DNA of 64,000 nt from positions 75,509,573-75,573,572 of the forward strand of contig CM060986.1 of assembly GCA_030765065.1 (NCBI GenBank), read 5' to 3'. The position numbers were made by a program, and so were the translations under genes. Origin of the DNA: Deroplatys truncata (taxonomy: Eukaryota; Arthropoda; Insecta; Mantodea; Mantidae). The notes under the pieces were generated by a model that was not told where the DNA came from, did not search any database, and saw only the letters and a list, made by a program, of their open reading frames with translations. Positions 1 through 12,565 of this stretch are shown here, piece by piece (positions within the stretch are counted from its first letter, which is position 1; the number at the start of each line of letters is the position of its first letter).

Positions 1-316
1 GAAGTTAAGATATACCAACGTGTCGCGTTGCTTCTATCATCCTGTGATGGTCCACACAGTCAAAGGCTTTAGTGAGTGAATAAAACATATAAATCATTTT
101 TATGGAACTCGTGGGCTGTTTCTATAATCCATCTCATGTTCGCTATCTGGACCCTTGTACCTCTGTTTTTATGAATCCTGCCTGGTCTATCGAAATTGAT
201 TGCTTAATAAAATGCTCCATTCTTTTGTGTAAAAGTTTTAGCATGATTCTGCTGCAGTGTGGTATTAAAGCTATTGTCCTATTATTGGTGCACTCTCTTA
301 CCTCCTTTCCTGGGAA
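1..316 (-). pseudogene. LINE reverse transcriptase fragment, left-truncated by window
   Basis: Read on the minus strand this stretch translates, with frame changes, into the palm region of a non-LTR retrotransposon reverse transcriptase. In order it shows NNRTIALIPHCSRIMLKLL, then QAGF, then (other frame) QIANMRWIIETAHEF, then (third frame) KAFDCVDH. That order and spacing match the RT of RTE/CR1-like LINEs. At least two frameshifts make it non-functional. The element continues leftwards out of the window, so the YxDD box and 3' end are not visible. The clade is tentative; that it is a LINE RT is fairly sure. Confidence 0.75.
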
Positions 317-414
317 GAACTATATATAAGATGTCTTCCATTCGTCAGGCGATTCTTCCTTTTCTCAAATTATATTCCACATTTTTCCTTATAATAGGGA
401 TTAATTTTTCCTGT

Positions 415-1048
415 TTAAGAACACGACGCTATATGCTGGCCTTAAAATTCCATACTCTTTCCATGCAATCGCGAAAAACAACTGAATGTTGAAAGAAAAT
501 TTAAAAGAAGGACAAAGTGTTGAAGAACGCGAACCATTAATGACGGATATCTCGAAAATGGCTTATGTTACAAATAAGTTATTGGAAATAAATTTTGTGT
601 TTTAAAGAGATCTACATTTTTGTGTAGCAAGTTTTCTTCTATCCCTCAGCTTACCAACTATACAACATTATATATAATTACTACAGGCTATTCCCAGAAA
701 ATTCAAGATAATCTTTTATTTGTCATGTAAATATCTTTAATATGTGATATTGTAATCAAAATCGCTAGAGTATTTTTCAGAAAATAAAACATTTTGAAAA
801 AATCTTCCATGTAAAGGATAGTTTGGGTGGGGTATTTTCCTGAAAACCTTTGGAAGATAATGAAATTGAATATCGAGTTTTCTTTTTCGAGTTATACTTT
901 CACAGACACATACGGACCGTTCACTAAAAATGATCTTTTTGGATTCAGACGGCATCAAAACATGTACTTCTGGTGAAATCTTGATATCTAATTTTGGATG
1001 GAATGCAATATCTTCTCTACCTATTATGCTCTGGTAGGGAGAGTAAAA
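415..1048 (-). repeat. DR1 dispersed repeat, copy 1 (subfamily B)
   Basis: Member of the dominant repeat family, DR1 (orientation + means starting with the TTTACTTTCTCTAC end). This copy runs from the 'tatatgctggccttaaaattcc' block, diagnostic of subfamily B, to GGGAGAGTAAAAA. It carries the internal 'ccatgtaaagg' and 'ggaatgcaat' blocks shared by other copies. No conserved reading frame is evident. Confidence 0.8.
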
Positions 1049-1049
1049 A

Positions 1050-1721
1050 TTACAAGTATTGAAAAATTCAAAGCAGTAATAACGATATCTCGGAAACAGC
1101 TGATGCCACAGAAAAGTTTCTTGATATACACTGTTTAATTTAAAGAGGTCTACATATTTTGCCTATGTCTTATAGTGCACTTGTTATTCAAAATTATATA
1201 AAATTACTTCCGAATGAAGTAATTGGACTTCAGACTATTCTATAAAAATTCAACATATGAAGCTTTTTTTTCATTTAAATATTTAAATATATGGTATTTT
1301 AATCAAAATAGTAATTTTTAATAAAAAATGGCTGTATAATGTTCAAGATATACATTTTATTTTCAATTAAATATTTTATATATATTGGAACTAAAATCGT
1401 TAGAAAAGTTTGATAAAATAAAACATACCGAAAAATGTTTCATCTGAAGTGTAGTTTGGGGATAGGGAGATTTTCTTTAAAATCATTTTGTTATATCTTA
1501 GAATGCTGCTGTACTTATACAAAGTTTGCTATCTATCCCGATTGTTATTATTGACTTATTCTGTTCATAGATACACAGATGTACGAGATTTTTTAATAAT
1601 GCTTTTTCTGGATTCAGGGGGTCTCAGATCATGTATTTTATGTGAAACTCAACACGAAATTTTTGGGAGAATACAATACTTGCTCTTGTCTACTATAAAT
1701 AGATGGAAGAGAAAGTAAAAA
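1050..1721 (-). repeat. DR1 copy 2
   Basis: Lies directly behind copy 1 in the same orientation, from 'taacgatatctcgg' to GAGAAAGTAAAAAG. The CA-tract region is reduced to 'agatacacagatgtacg'. The head-to-tail pair suggests tandem duplication or repeated insertion. Confidence 0.75.
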
Positions 1722-2501
1722 GGACCATAACTACAAATTTACTCCGTAGTCTTAGCGAAATATAAAAGATTCTTGCCAAACACCAGCCAATGTAATGTGG
1801 ATAAAGAAAAAAATATTCTCGACTAAAAATATGGAATTGAGAACAGTTTATTCTTATAATGTTCATCCTTCACACTCTTAGTGTTTCGGAAAATAGCATC
1901 ATTGAATGTTTTTGCTATTTTTAAAACCTGTGTAGGAAAACTTCAACAGATACGTGCTACAGATATAGAAAAGAGGAATTTCATTGCATCCCTCACTTCA
2001 TTATTACCTAGGACTAGTTTTCACTCTCATTCCATATCTAAATTGTATAATTTTAAGGTCCTCTGAACTCAAGAAGCACATTTAGAAACAGATGTCATGT
2101 GCGTGTGTGAAGATTTTCATGATATTCGCTGAACTCAAGAATTTAATTGCAGAAGATGTTTTTCATTTTCTAAAATTTGACATTTATGAAAATATGATAT
2201 ATGATGATATATTCTTATGAAATATTTTTGATATAATTGTATAAAAGATAATTATATTTTCTGTAATGGTTTGTAACTAGGTAATCATAAGGAATGGGAA
2301 AAATTATTACAGAAAGAAACGTAGATTTCATTAAAAATGTACAATCATGTTAAATAACCGTTCCGCAGCATTAGCCATTTCCGAATTATTTATTGTTATA
2401 CACCAAAAGTTTACCAGTTTTAAGCACACTTAGATCGGCATTTATTAAAAATACTGATAATTTTTCGTGAATTCATAAAGCACTGTGACCTTAGCCGCCC
2501 G
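1722..2501. other. AT-rich intergenic DNA, nothing recognised
   Basis: No conserved coding segment, terminal repeat pair or RNA gene was seen. Confidence 0.5.
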
Positions 2502-3047
2502 ATGTCTCCCTTCCTCTCTGGAGAGCCCCTTGTTGGGGCTTACTACCGGTACAATGTTCAGCCTCTCTGGATCAGTGCCGAAATCCCCCCACCCGCTTCT
2601 CATTCCATTCCATGGACTGATGAGGAAGACGAATCTTCAGTTGTAAATTATTATAAAACGAATGAATATTTGAGAGAATTCAGTGAAGTTGGAGAAGAAA
2701 ATGTACGTCCAAAAATATCTTTTGTGCTTTTGTGTGCAAATGCTCTTCTTGCGCTTTTCAGTATTTTCCACACATGTGGTGTTCCTGTCGCGAAAGAAAA
2801 TTTAATACAAGAGGGGCATTATGCGAGTTATAACTGTGTGAACGGGCATCCTTGTGAGTGGTGCTCTGGAGGTGAAAGTGGAAGTCTGAAATGCAATGTG
2901 TGCATAGCTTCAGCATGTATCTTTGCGGAACGACATTTAATTTTTCTTGCCATTCTCACAAGCAATAAAACTATTTTTTGTCTGAATCATATTTTTATAG
3001 AGATGTTAAAACGTTTGTTTTCCCTTTTGTACACAAAGCCTGGTTAA
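2502..3047 (+). CDS. Unrecognised 181-codon ORF
   Basis: An ATG-initiated open frame of 181 codons. The first ~45 codons lie in a GC-richer patch (2480-2640) and give MSPFLSGEPLVGAYYRYN, then a proline-rich and an acidic run (WTDEEDE). Residues ~74-92 form one hydrophobic stretch, and a Cys-rich patch follows (CEWCSGG, CNVC). The 3' half is AT-rich and ends in a hydrophobic low-complexity tail. I do not recognise the protein, see no promoter or poly(A) signal tied to it, and no neighbour supports a function. It may be a chance ORF or a repeat-derived remnant. Confidence 0.2.
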   Translation: MSPFLSGEPLVGAYYRYNVQPLWISAEIPPPASHSIPWTDEEDESSVVNYYKTNEYLREFSEVGEENVRPKISFVLLCANALLALFSIFHTCGVPVAKENLIQEGHYASYNCVNGHPCEWCSGGESGSLKCNVCIASACIFAERHLIFLAILTSNKTIFCLNHIFIEMLKRLFSLLYTKPG

Positions 3048-3591
3048 GAGAAAAGGAAATTAATTTTGTAATCGCCATGAATGATTCAAATTTATGTTTA
3101 TGTGGGGATGGACAGTACCACTCCCCAGAATTTTCGGCTAAGCATGTGACATATTCTACAAAGAATTTGGCAACAAATAAATTAAATTCATAATTGTACA
3201 GAGAGAAACTGTAGGTGGTGATCTTGAGAAAGCTGCTTGGGAATATATACTAGCTTCTATGAATGAAAACCTGCCCTAAAATTGTTCCGACAGATACACG
3301 GGTATTAGAGCTTTGATGAAAAAGAAATTTCGTATATATACCATGAATTTGATATATTGTGGCATTTGGTTGTGGTATTACGTTTATAACATGTGGTTTT
3401 GGCAACATTTGTTTGGTGTATATTTTAGGTTGATAGTACGAACCGGAATGACGTAATAGGAGTGGGGTAAACCGGTTATATCTTAGTAAGCGTCTAGGGT
3501 GCTCAGTCTGTCTCTTGTAATGCAACGAACAGTGCAGACATGTGAATCAGGACGTTCCGTCAAGCGGAAGGTAACATGTATCAAATTTAAT

Positions 3592-4365
<774 letters not shown>

Positions 4366-4529
4366 CTTCATTAAATCCTACCATCTAAACTTTTACTATG
4401 TAGTTATTTGATGTAGACAGATCCTTCTTTCCTTACCCATAATGACCTAGGAATATTTTAAGAGTTTACAGGTGTTTTTAGGAACCTTTTTAGCTCGCCC
4501 CGTCGGACCTCGTGTAGATTGCTGTGATT
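4366..4529. repeat. 164-bp direct repeat, right copy (LTR-like)
   Basis: Right partner of 3592-3755, about 95% identical by eye. A run of C (4552-4561) follows shortly after. Confidence 0.8.
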
Positions 4530-4533
4530 TAAA

Positions 4534-6780
4534 CTCCGGTACCATGCTCTACCCCCCCCCCCGTGATATGCGAGAATATAAGAGGTCACGACAATATGGC
4601 ATCTTGTTAAATCCCTTATGAAAATGTTTAATAAAATTCCAAAATCATCGTTCCTTCATGAATGAAAGCATTCTATTTATAATCATCTATGGTGGGCATC
4701 TGCTACTTGTAAAAGTGACAGTGTACTCCTAAAGGAAAAGTTCACGTCAATCCTAAATCACATTATAATGTCCATAATTGAGTAGGTTTTGAGAAATTTC
4801 ACTCATATGCTGATGAAGTAGTGAGTGAAGAAAAAGCTAAAAACACAAACTGACTGCGTAAGAATTTCACAGAATACAATGTCTTGTGCAGTATCATAAG
4901 TAATGGAAGATTTTTAAAGCGACATTACGCGTATAAATCATTTTCATCATACAGGAAACCTTGAATCCTATCACAATCAACTGTTGAAGTACATCCATAA
5001 ACGAACACATTTTACATTTCTAGGAATGTATGTCAGATCAATGATAGCTGCTCTAGATCATAATTTTCATCAAGGGAAAGAAGTAGTGGGCAATTGCGTG
5101 GAATATTCTAAATTGGCTGATGACTGGGTGTATAAAAAGAAGTGTGAGAAAGAAACCTAGTAACAGAAATAGTGAGTGAAATAATGAATAAAAGTTTCAA
5201 TACGATCATGTTGTACCATTAAGTTACTGACAGTAGTGACATTTCTTGTAATATTGGCTCAGTCCATTAAATTAAACCTAATAAACAGGAATTGGAAGGC
5301 CGCCAGTTCTCTCGGTTTAGATTAACGAGATTTAGTGAGAAAAAAGCTAAAATAATACGTAAATAATGAGACGCGTTCAAATGAGTGACATTTTGAAGCA
5401 TGGAAATTCTAGGTACTACAGTGACTACACGTTCCTGTGGAAACTTAACGCTAGACTGATCAGCTGCTACGACAGGAGATGTTTACTCCAAGAGTGCTGG
5501 CCGTTATGTCACCACAGTGCGCTGTCCGTGTGGAAAATGTCCTGCAGATCCTGAACGGAAGTCGTAGAATGTTCCAGTTTTCAACATTATTATCGACAGC
5601 CCAAAATCTTGTAGAATATTAAATAAAATTGACATGTGAACTTTTATTTCAGTCCTCCTTTAATTAACGTATAAACTTTGAACTGTGTGTCCTATTTGTA
5701 GTTCCTTTGCGGTATTCAATGGCGAGATATTGAATCTCAAGAGCAAAGCGATAAATAAAACAGAGGGAAAAAGGTAAACTCTAATTTAGGATCCATAAAG
5801 ACCCTGCCATTTCGTTAACACTGAACGTTGTTTATACCACTCAGCTATTTGCAACGTGGAATCTCAATGGTTTTTCAATTGCTCTAATCTAACTTTGTAA
5901 TAGACAAATATCTGTTCCCACTTAGAAGGTTTTGTTTATTAAGGTCTTTTAATACAACGTTAAGCCTGAATTAGACCTTTTTATTTAATTAATCAAATGC
6001 CGCATACCATTATTTGCAGTATATCGAATATACGAGGTGTAATTAACTTAAGGATTTAAATGTTAATTTAATTTCTTCTGTGTGGCATGACTGTTCAGCG
6101 TCCATCACAGGCGTCTCTCTTAGCTGCCTTTACCCTATCGTTTCTCTAGTTGTTTACATCCACTATTTTCTTTCTGGTTGATTTTTAATATTGAACCACT
6201 GGGATAGATGGCTTGCTTATTGATGCGAAGATGGGTAGCAATACACGTTTATAAAATAGGCTAGGAATTGGCGTGTCTCTAAAAGAAAGGATATGTTTCT
6301 GAAGTGGATCTCAGAGTTACTTCTGTGCGTTAAACGCCTTTTTTCAGCAACTGAGAGACCTTCAACTATCCAAATACTAGAGGAGCTATAAAGTGGGCTA
6401 CGGAAGTGGTCCTAAAGGTACATCTAGTGATCAACATTGCATGAACTAAGAAAAAACAAAAATAAAGAAATAATCTAATTTATGTGGTATATGTTTGGAC
6501 GTTCACCTTACAAAAACTGCCTGAGATTCCAAACTTGTCATTTGTTACTGCTCTTTTTGAAATAATAGAACCTTTTTTAGATATATATGCTCTTATTATT
6601 TTTGGAATATTGTATGAATCCTTTGAGCTCTTGTATGGATTTCATTCTCTGAAAAGAACACATCGTTGGCGCCTGTGGTTTCTCAAAAATATTCGTTGCG
6701 GTAGTTTTATTAATTCACCTATATATTGCCAGAACTTCTGAATGGTTCAACCCAAGGATCTCTCTGTTTGCGTTTGTCTC
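4534..6780. other. AT-rich intergenic DNA, nothing recognised
   Basis: Only short frames without conserved motifs. No inverted terminal repeats or tRNA-like promoter boxes were found on reading through. Confidence 0.5.
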
Positions 6781-6799
6781 TTGTGTACTCGTCTCTAAA

Positions 6800-7157
6800 T
6801 CCCCTATGCGTTATTTTCCTCCTGCGCCTTGCTTCTAGTTTCTTTACCAGCTTTTAGTGTCCATCTTCCATCCACATTCTTGTTTTCCATTCTAATCGCA
6901 TATCCAAATCACTTCCACCACATCTTGAAACACACAATAGCATTTCCATTTCTTTCTCTCCTCGAATTCCCAACTTCCGTCCTCCAAAACCCCATTTCTT
7001 TGCCCAGTAGTTTCTTTGTCAGTTGTTTACCAACGTTTCCACTCCAGTGCACCCGCATTCGGTTCATAACATCATTTGATGCTACACTTAATACTAGAAG
7101 CATAACAGGAAACCGCCTCCTTTCAGTTTTACCATTGTATTTGTTATTTTTATCCAT
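6800..7157 (-). pseudogene. Possible C-terminal tail of a LINE polyprotein
   Basis: On the minus strand the frame reads ...CFKMWWK, a stop, then FGYAIRMENKNVDGRWTLK, then AGKETRSKAQ. This resembles the 'WFGHVxRM' segment found near the C-terminus of many RTE/CR1-like LINE polyproteins, with a Trp-to-stop change. Only one motif supports it and no RT is visible upstream, so the call is weak. Confidence 0.3.
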
Positions 7158-7540
7158 TATCGAATCCTTAGACTACTACGTTTACATTATGAAAGAAGGT
7201 GCAAAATTGAGAAATGACAAGTTGTGGTCAGTGGCAGATAGTAATACTCAGATTGCGGATGATTGTATTTATCTATGTGTAAAAAATTAATAATATAGAT
7301 AGCGTGTATGTGTGTGCATTGTCGCATCGGACACATTATTGCTTTGTAGCATGACATTGTTGAACTAATTATTTTGGTGGGGCTTTGAATTTTGTCCGAC
7401 GCGGCATCTCTCTCCCCAGCTCCTGGCCAAGGGGTGGAGAGAGGAAAGGGAGTGATGGCAAGTAGAGCAACTAGCTTCTTTGTTCTAGTGGCGTCAGTCT
7501 AGTAGTAGCGTGAGTCTCTTCAGGGCGAGTGGTTGTAGCG

Positions 7541-7592
7541 TGCGTGTCTCGTGTGTGTGCGTTTGCGCGTGCGTGTGCGTGCGCTTGCGCTT

Positions 7593-7628
<36 letters not shown>
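7541..7628. repeat. (GT)n-rich microsatellite
   Basis: Imperfect GT/GC alternation grading into a pure (GT)n run near 7601-7628. Open frames here are simple-repeat artefacts. Confidence 0.9.
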
Positions 7629-7630
<2 letters not shown>

Positions 7631-7709
7631 CATCTCCCTCCAATGTTTGCCTGTAATCTGTTGTGAACGATGTAGGTAGTGACACGAAGGTAAATTTATA
7701 ATAAACCAC

Positions 7710-8940
7710 GGTAAATGTGAAATTAAGTGTATTTTGTTACGAATACTCCGCGCCTGCTTTAAACTTAGCAGCTAAGTTCCTGGTCCTCTCGTTTCCACTG
7801 AGTCTACGAGCCCCAATGTTTATGCCGGGGTAACTAAATTTAGTATTTAACTGCAAAATCTTTTGGCCTCACCCCGGTATATAACAATAGGTAGCTGGGG
7901 GAAACAAAAGAAAGTTCACAATTGGTAAAAGGAAGGTTCACTATGAAGTTGGTAAGAATGGTTTGCTTACGCAGCAGCAGTAATGGGGGTAAGATGTTTG
8001 CAGATGTAGCTACAGCTTTAGTGGAATCAAGATGGTCATATAGAGAATGGGGAATAGAGGAAGGGTAGGAAAAATGAACTAAATTCTTAGCCTCACGGTG
8101 CAAAACCGTGTTAAATTACCCCAATATTCTGCAAACCTAAATGCTATGATTAGAGATGAACAAAATTTGGGGTGTGGGGGATGACTATGGAAAGCGGTTT
8201 GAATTACTATCATCAGATTTAACAACTCCATGAAGGGTGTATACGAGTACTAAAAGACTTTTTAAAATATAAGGAGAATGACAAGCATGATAATATTTGG
8301 GTAATAATAGATTAACTGCAGATAAGTGTTATGGGGGATATTTGGAAGAAACAATTTAATAGAGGATTTTTGTAGAGGCTGCGACCAGTTTGACGAGATG
8401 GATGGACAAACTCTATATGTGTATGCATCAATGAAAAACAAGATCTGTCTTAAATTTTATTTAGGTATTAAGATAAAATAGAATGGCGTGGTATCAGGGT
8501 ATGAATGAATTAATGAATATTTATTTCTCAACACTCACAATTACATAAATATTAGATTGTAATAGCATTTGAAAATATTAGCCTATTCACGCTCTAAATT
8601 CACTTCTTGGTTGCTTGCCTATGGTAATTTACATCTCAGTACGTACAACTCCTAGTTTTTCGTGTATTGATGACCCACTGTCTGCTTGCTTACATTGTTT
8701 GTCTATTCCATCTGCCTTTAGTTACATCTTCTTTGTAGTCATTCTTAACCATTTCTCTTTGACCTTGCCTAAAGATTTTCCCATAGCTTTTATATTTTTA
8801 TCCTCTTTTGCAGTCAGAATGTTCCTTATTAATACTTCCCCACCCAAGGCTTTTCATTGCTGTTGCCAAACTTGTTCCCTCTATGTATTTGTTTGATTAC
8901 AATATGCAGTGGAATATCACGGTAAGAGAAGGATTGTGTG
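7710..8940. other. Intergenic DNA, nothing firmly recognised
   Basis: No conserved protein segment seen. The end of this stretch may be the degraded upstream part of the LINE scrap at 8944. Confidence 0.4.
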
Positions 8941-8943
8941 GCT

Positions 8944-9105
8944 GAGAACGAGGGGTATGGAGACTTAAAGGTTCCAAAAAGAAAATGGGTAGGGGACTTC
9001 GTCCGATTTGTAGGAAGGAAGAAGATACAAAGCATATTTTATTTGACTGTTCTGGAATAGAACAATGGACATTGAAATTACTCAAACAAAATTGCTTAAA
9101 ATGAA
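8944..9105 (+). pseudogene. LINE polyprotein C-terminal Cys/His tail
   Basis: The plus strand reads RGLRPICRKEEDTKHILF, then DCSGIEQW, then a stop after NCLK. The Cys ... His-x4-Cys arrangement after the RT thumb (C-R-K-E-E-D-T-K-H-I-L-F-D-C) is typical of R1/Jockey/RTE-type LINE proteins, whose last segment has 'E..xHxLFxC'. It is a short isolated fragment. Confidence 0.45.
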
Positions 9106-9228
9106 TAAGAAATAGCACGTAGCTTAATATTTGAAGAGATCACAAATTCAGTTATTAGGAGACTGTAATAAGTTAAAAATAAACGGGCATGGTCAATTGA
9201 TAAGCACTCATAGAGTACAAGAGCTATA

Positions 9229-9544
9229 CAGGGTGAATCGCCTAAAACTTGCACCGCAAATATTTCGGAAATGGAAACCGATTTTAATAATACTGAGAAA
9301 GTGTATTTTTTGAGCAAACATACAAGTTTTAAATAGAACAATGCCTAGTTACATCAACAGAATAAATGTAGGGTAAATTCGAATGTCAGTGGCGTTTGTT
9401 GCAAGATCCTAGTGCAAGTGGTTTATTGTTTATAGGCTAAATGTACGAGCCCCTGACTACCAATCAATGCTGTGAAAACTGCACATCAATAGCACTTTCC
9501 ATTTCCGAAATATTTTTGGTACAAGTTTTAGGTGATTCACCCTG
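9229..9544. mobile_element. MITE with ~50-bp terminal inverted repeats
   Basis: The left end begins CAGGGTGAATCGCCTAAAAC and the right end is the reverse complement of CAGGGTGAATCACCTAAAAC. Homology continues through 'aatatttcggaaatggaaa' on both sides, about 50 bp with a handful of mismatches. TA dinucleotides flank both ends (9227-9228 and 9545-9546), as expected for Tc1/mariner-superfamily insertion. The 316-bp interior has no coding capacity, so it would need a transposase in trans. Confidence 0.85.
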
Positions 9545-9548
9545 TATT

Positions 9549-12500
9549 GTTCTGTATTAGTAAGGAACAAGTATTGGCTCCAAGACATACTATTTTGTAA
9601 TTTGAATCACGTGAATAAGACAATGTTTACACTATTTAACTTCCTAGCTACAGCAATATACCCTTAGTGTTGAAAGGTGGCCCATTCTCTTGACCCCAAA
9701 AGTGTTATTTTTTGCTTTCTTGTGTAAGGTTTTCACATTTATCAACACTGACTCCACCTAGCCTTTATCAGTTTCTACATGGGCCAATGAGCAACGTTAT
9801 ACTTCGTGAGAAACGAAGGAGGGATGATGAATAACCTCTCTTAATGAATTATACTGCGATTCACACAAAAAGAAGAAATGGCTAGCCCAATTCGATGTTG
9901 TAGGGAGGGCTGGGTTAGTTAAAAATGAGTTATCTATAGCTTTAAAATGCACTACAGCCACAGCATTTTTTGTCAAACGTTTCTTCTGAAGTAGACTTGG
10001 AAATCGAATCTAAAACTATTACCGGCATCATTCAGGTATGTACCGTTGTAAGCGCTATTCATTATATGGCATAATACGTTCATTATCTAAATCACGTATT
10101 GGACCGTTACGTCTTCAACAAAAACTAGTCCGATTGTCATTTTCTTGGTCTCCTTAAGTTTCTATTTCCGACTGGTTTGATTTTATTATTTGTTATGGTA
10201 TTCTGTTGCTATCCATTTGGTTTCAATGAGGCCATCATCCATTTCTTGGCGTTATCATTATATAATTTATATACCCTGTATTTAAAAGACTTCTTATTCC
10301 CTCATGCTTGATTCATAAAATACACACATACCTTGAAGAACCTAATCGAGTTAGAGAAAAATATAAAGAGGTGCTTATTTCAACAACGTCTGAACGGTAT
10401 CTATAATCCTGTTAGCCCATACCTGGGTCTGCCTATGCTCAAGTACGTACATTATACTCTTTCAGGTATCTGTCAGTTTCAATAAATGCATAAGTCTATA
10501 AGCATTTAGATGCGGACATGATGATTATTTACAATATAATGTTCAGCATTATTAGCATTTTGATTATTAATTTTAAATTAATGTTATCCAGCTAGGGGAG
10601 GATTACGGAGCCATTTCATCTGAATGGCTGCAAGGTATGCTTCGCAAGACTGTTTCCATCTCCCGAATGAGTCCGTCTCGTATTGGTTTGATATCAAAAG
10701 TCTGGCACTCAAACTGTGAAGACATATAGGTTTCAGGCTCAGGAGCGAAAAAAGGTGGAGTAAGACGAACATTAACTGGGGTGCTGGAATCGGGTAAGGA
10801 TGGGAGCTGGGCATGGCAGAGGAATTTAGCATTTCTTACCAATATACCACTGCACATTATATTAGCATGATTCCATGCGCTTGATTATATGCGGCGGAGA
10901 AAGTAAAAAGCACGAATGTCCCTACGTATAGGAACATGTCCCTTCAGGTGGTAACGCTGAACAGAACTTCTCAGCAAGAAACCACACTCGGCCCGTTTAC
11001 GGAAAGATGCCATTAAGGAAAATGACTCGTGGTGGCCTGTCTTGAGCTACTTATTGTTAATGTTAGATAAGAGGGCAAGTTGTCAAACCTCTGGGAGCAA
11101 GAAGTTGCTACGAGACCAGCGTAAAGCAGCTTACTGAGGATTACTGGCGTGGGAAGGACAATTTTTAAGATCCTTACCACAAAGTTCGTCGCTAAGTGGT
11201 GGCGCTCTTAGCTTCAAAATCTCCTTATAACGTCAACACAGGAAGTGTTTACGATATTCCCTGGAAAGATTGGCTATTAAATCGCATCAGCTTAAACTTC
11301 CATTGTAGGAGTGATTTGATGACGAGAGTTACGAGAATTTATCATGGAAAGGGTCTCTTGTGGAACCTTCATGTTCTACAGGCAATTTAAGCATATTAGC
11401 GCTTCTATTCTGAATAGCTATTGTGCTAGAATGAAAATGAGAATTAGGAAGTTAATGGATATCTGGATAGTGAATAAAGAAATAAATATCATAAATGCGT
11501 GCATAATATTGCTTGGTACTGAAACATAGAATTTCTACAACTTTCAAGTAATTTAACTAGGATTTTATCATAAGATTTGTTCAACATAATTCTAGCAGAA
11601 AATTAAGTTTCATAGTTCTATGTACCTAAACTTCTAAGAAAACAATTTTCAATAAATAAAATGGGGTCTCACCTGGAATCCCCACATGAACATTTTAGAC
11701 TTTTAAATTTTGCATTATTAACTCAAATATGTTCTTCAGAATCAAACAAAATAAATGTGGTGTTAAAATATAAAGCTAATGCTAAATAGGCTTTTGGTGG
11801 TACTTGGTATTTATGAAGCATTCGCACTTATAAAGCATTAAGTTCAGTGTAATTGAAACATTATTCCAATTCGTTTGTTTGTTAGTCTCCGCTCTGGTAT
11901 ATATCGATTTATTTTATGACATAATTGGCTGTTTTCTCAGCCTCTTGTGTAGTACTTAGAATAGGTATTCATAGTTATTTGCTTGAAGTGGATAGAAAAT
12001 ATTTCATACTGGTAATTTGTAATATTGTTATGAAAACTTAATTGATGGAAATATTTGTGCGACTATTACACATCAAACGTTTGCGCCCACGTTTGCTGCT
12101 CCTAAGGTCTGGGCTCTGAGAATTCATCAAGATACACAGAATAGGTTCAAACTCTCAGTCTATTCGTCTGACTAAGGTTTATCGATTTCATCTGATCACT
12201 GCCGTACTTACATTTCCTTGGGTGTGGTTACGAATCGTGGAATAAACCTACTCTTAGGAGCTTTTACCTCAATGAATCTCGTAAACTTTGCTTTACATAA
12301 GATGTTTTAATTAAGTTGATGAATGTCACTAATTCCGTCAGTATCTTAATAGAAATGCTAAAAATTGCTAATCTTCCATTACGTATCGTATCTATAAACT
12401 CATTTCGTCTTTAACGATCCGTTAATAATTCCGTCTTCAAACAGGAACAACGATAAATAAATGATCAAACTCAACCGACACCAACATTTTCCTATTGAAA

Positions 12501-12563
12501 CCTTTACACACAGCCGTTAGTATCTAGGTATTATAATTTACGATTTGTACAAAAAATTGTAAT
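9549..12563. other. Intergenic DNA with one unexplained ORF
   Basis: Mostly AT-rich DNA without recognisable elements. The exception is the GC-richer patch 10570-11180, whose ORF is listed separately. Confidence 0.4.
10603..10857 (-). CDS. Unrecognised short ORF, possibly an exon or captured fragment
   Basis: A minus-strand open frame of 84 codons in a GC-richer island. It contains VRLTPPFFAPEPETYMSSQF and FDIKPIRDGLIREMETVL, which look protein-like rather than low-complexity. The frame opens just after 'ataatgtgcag', which could be a splice acceptor. No donor, partner exon or known domain was recognised. It could be an exon of an unseen gene or a transposon fragment. Confidence 0.25.
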   Translation of the reverse strand: MCSGILVRNAKFLCHAQLPSLPDSSTPVNVRLTPPFFAPEPETYMSSQFECQTFDIKPIRDGLIREMETVLRSIPCSHSDEMAP

Positions 12564-12565
12564 TA

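Noticed and set aside
6829..7290. 153-codon plus-strand ORF rich in Phe/Ser/Pro
   Set aside because: Low-complexity hydrophobic composition, no ATG at its start in the genomic sequence, and the opposite strand has a weak LINE-like match; treated as a shadow frame.
7494..7709. ORF with repeated Thr-His
   Set aside because: Translation of the GT microsatellite.
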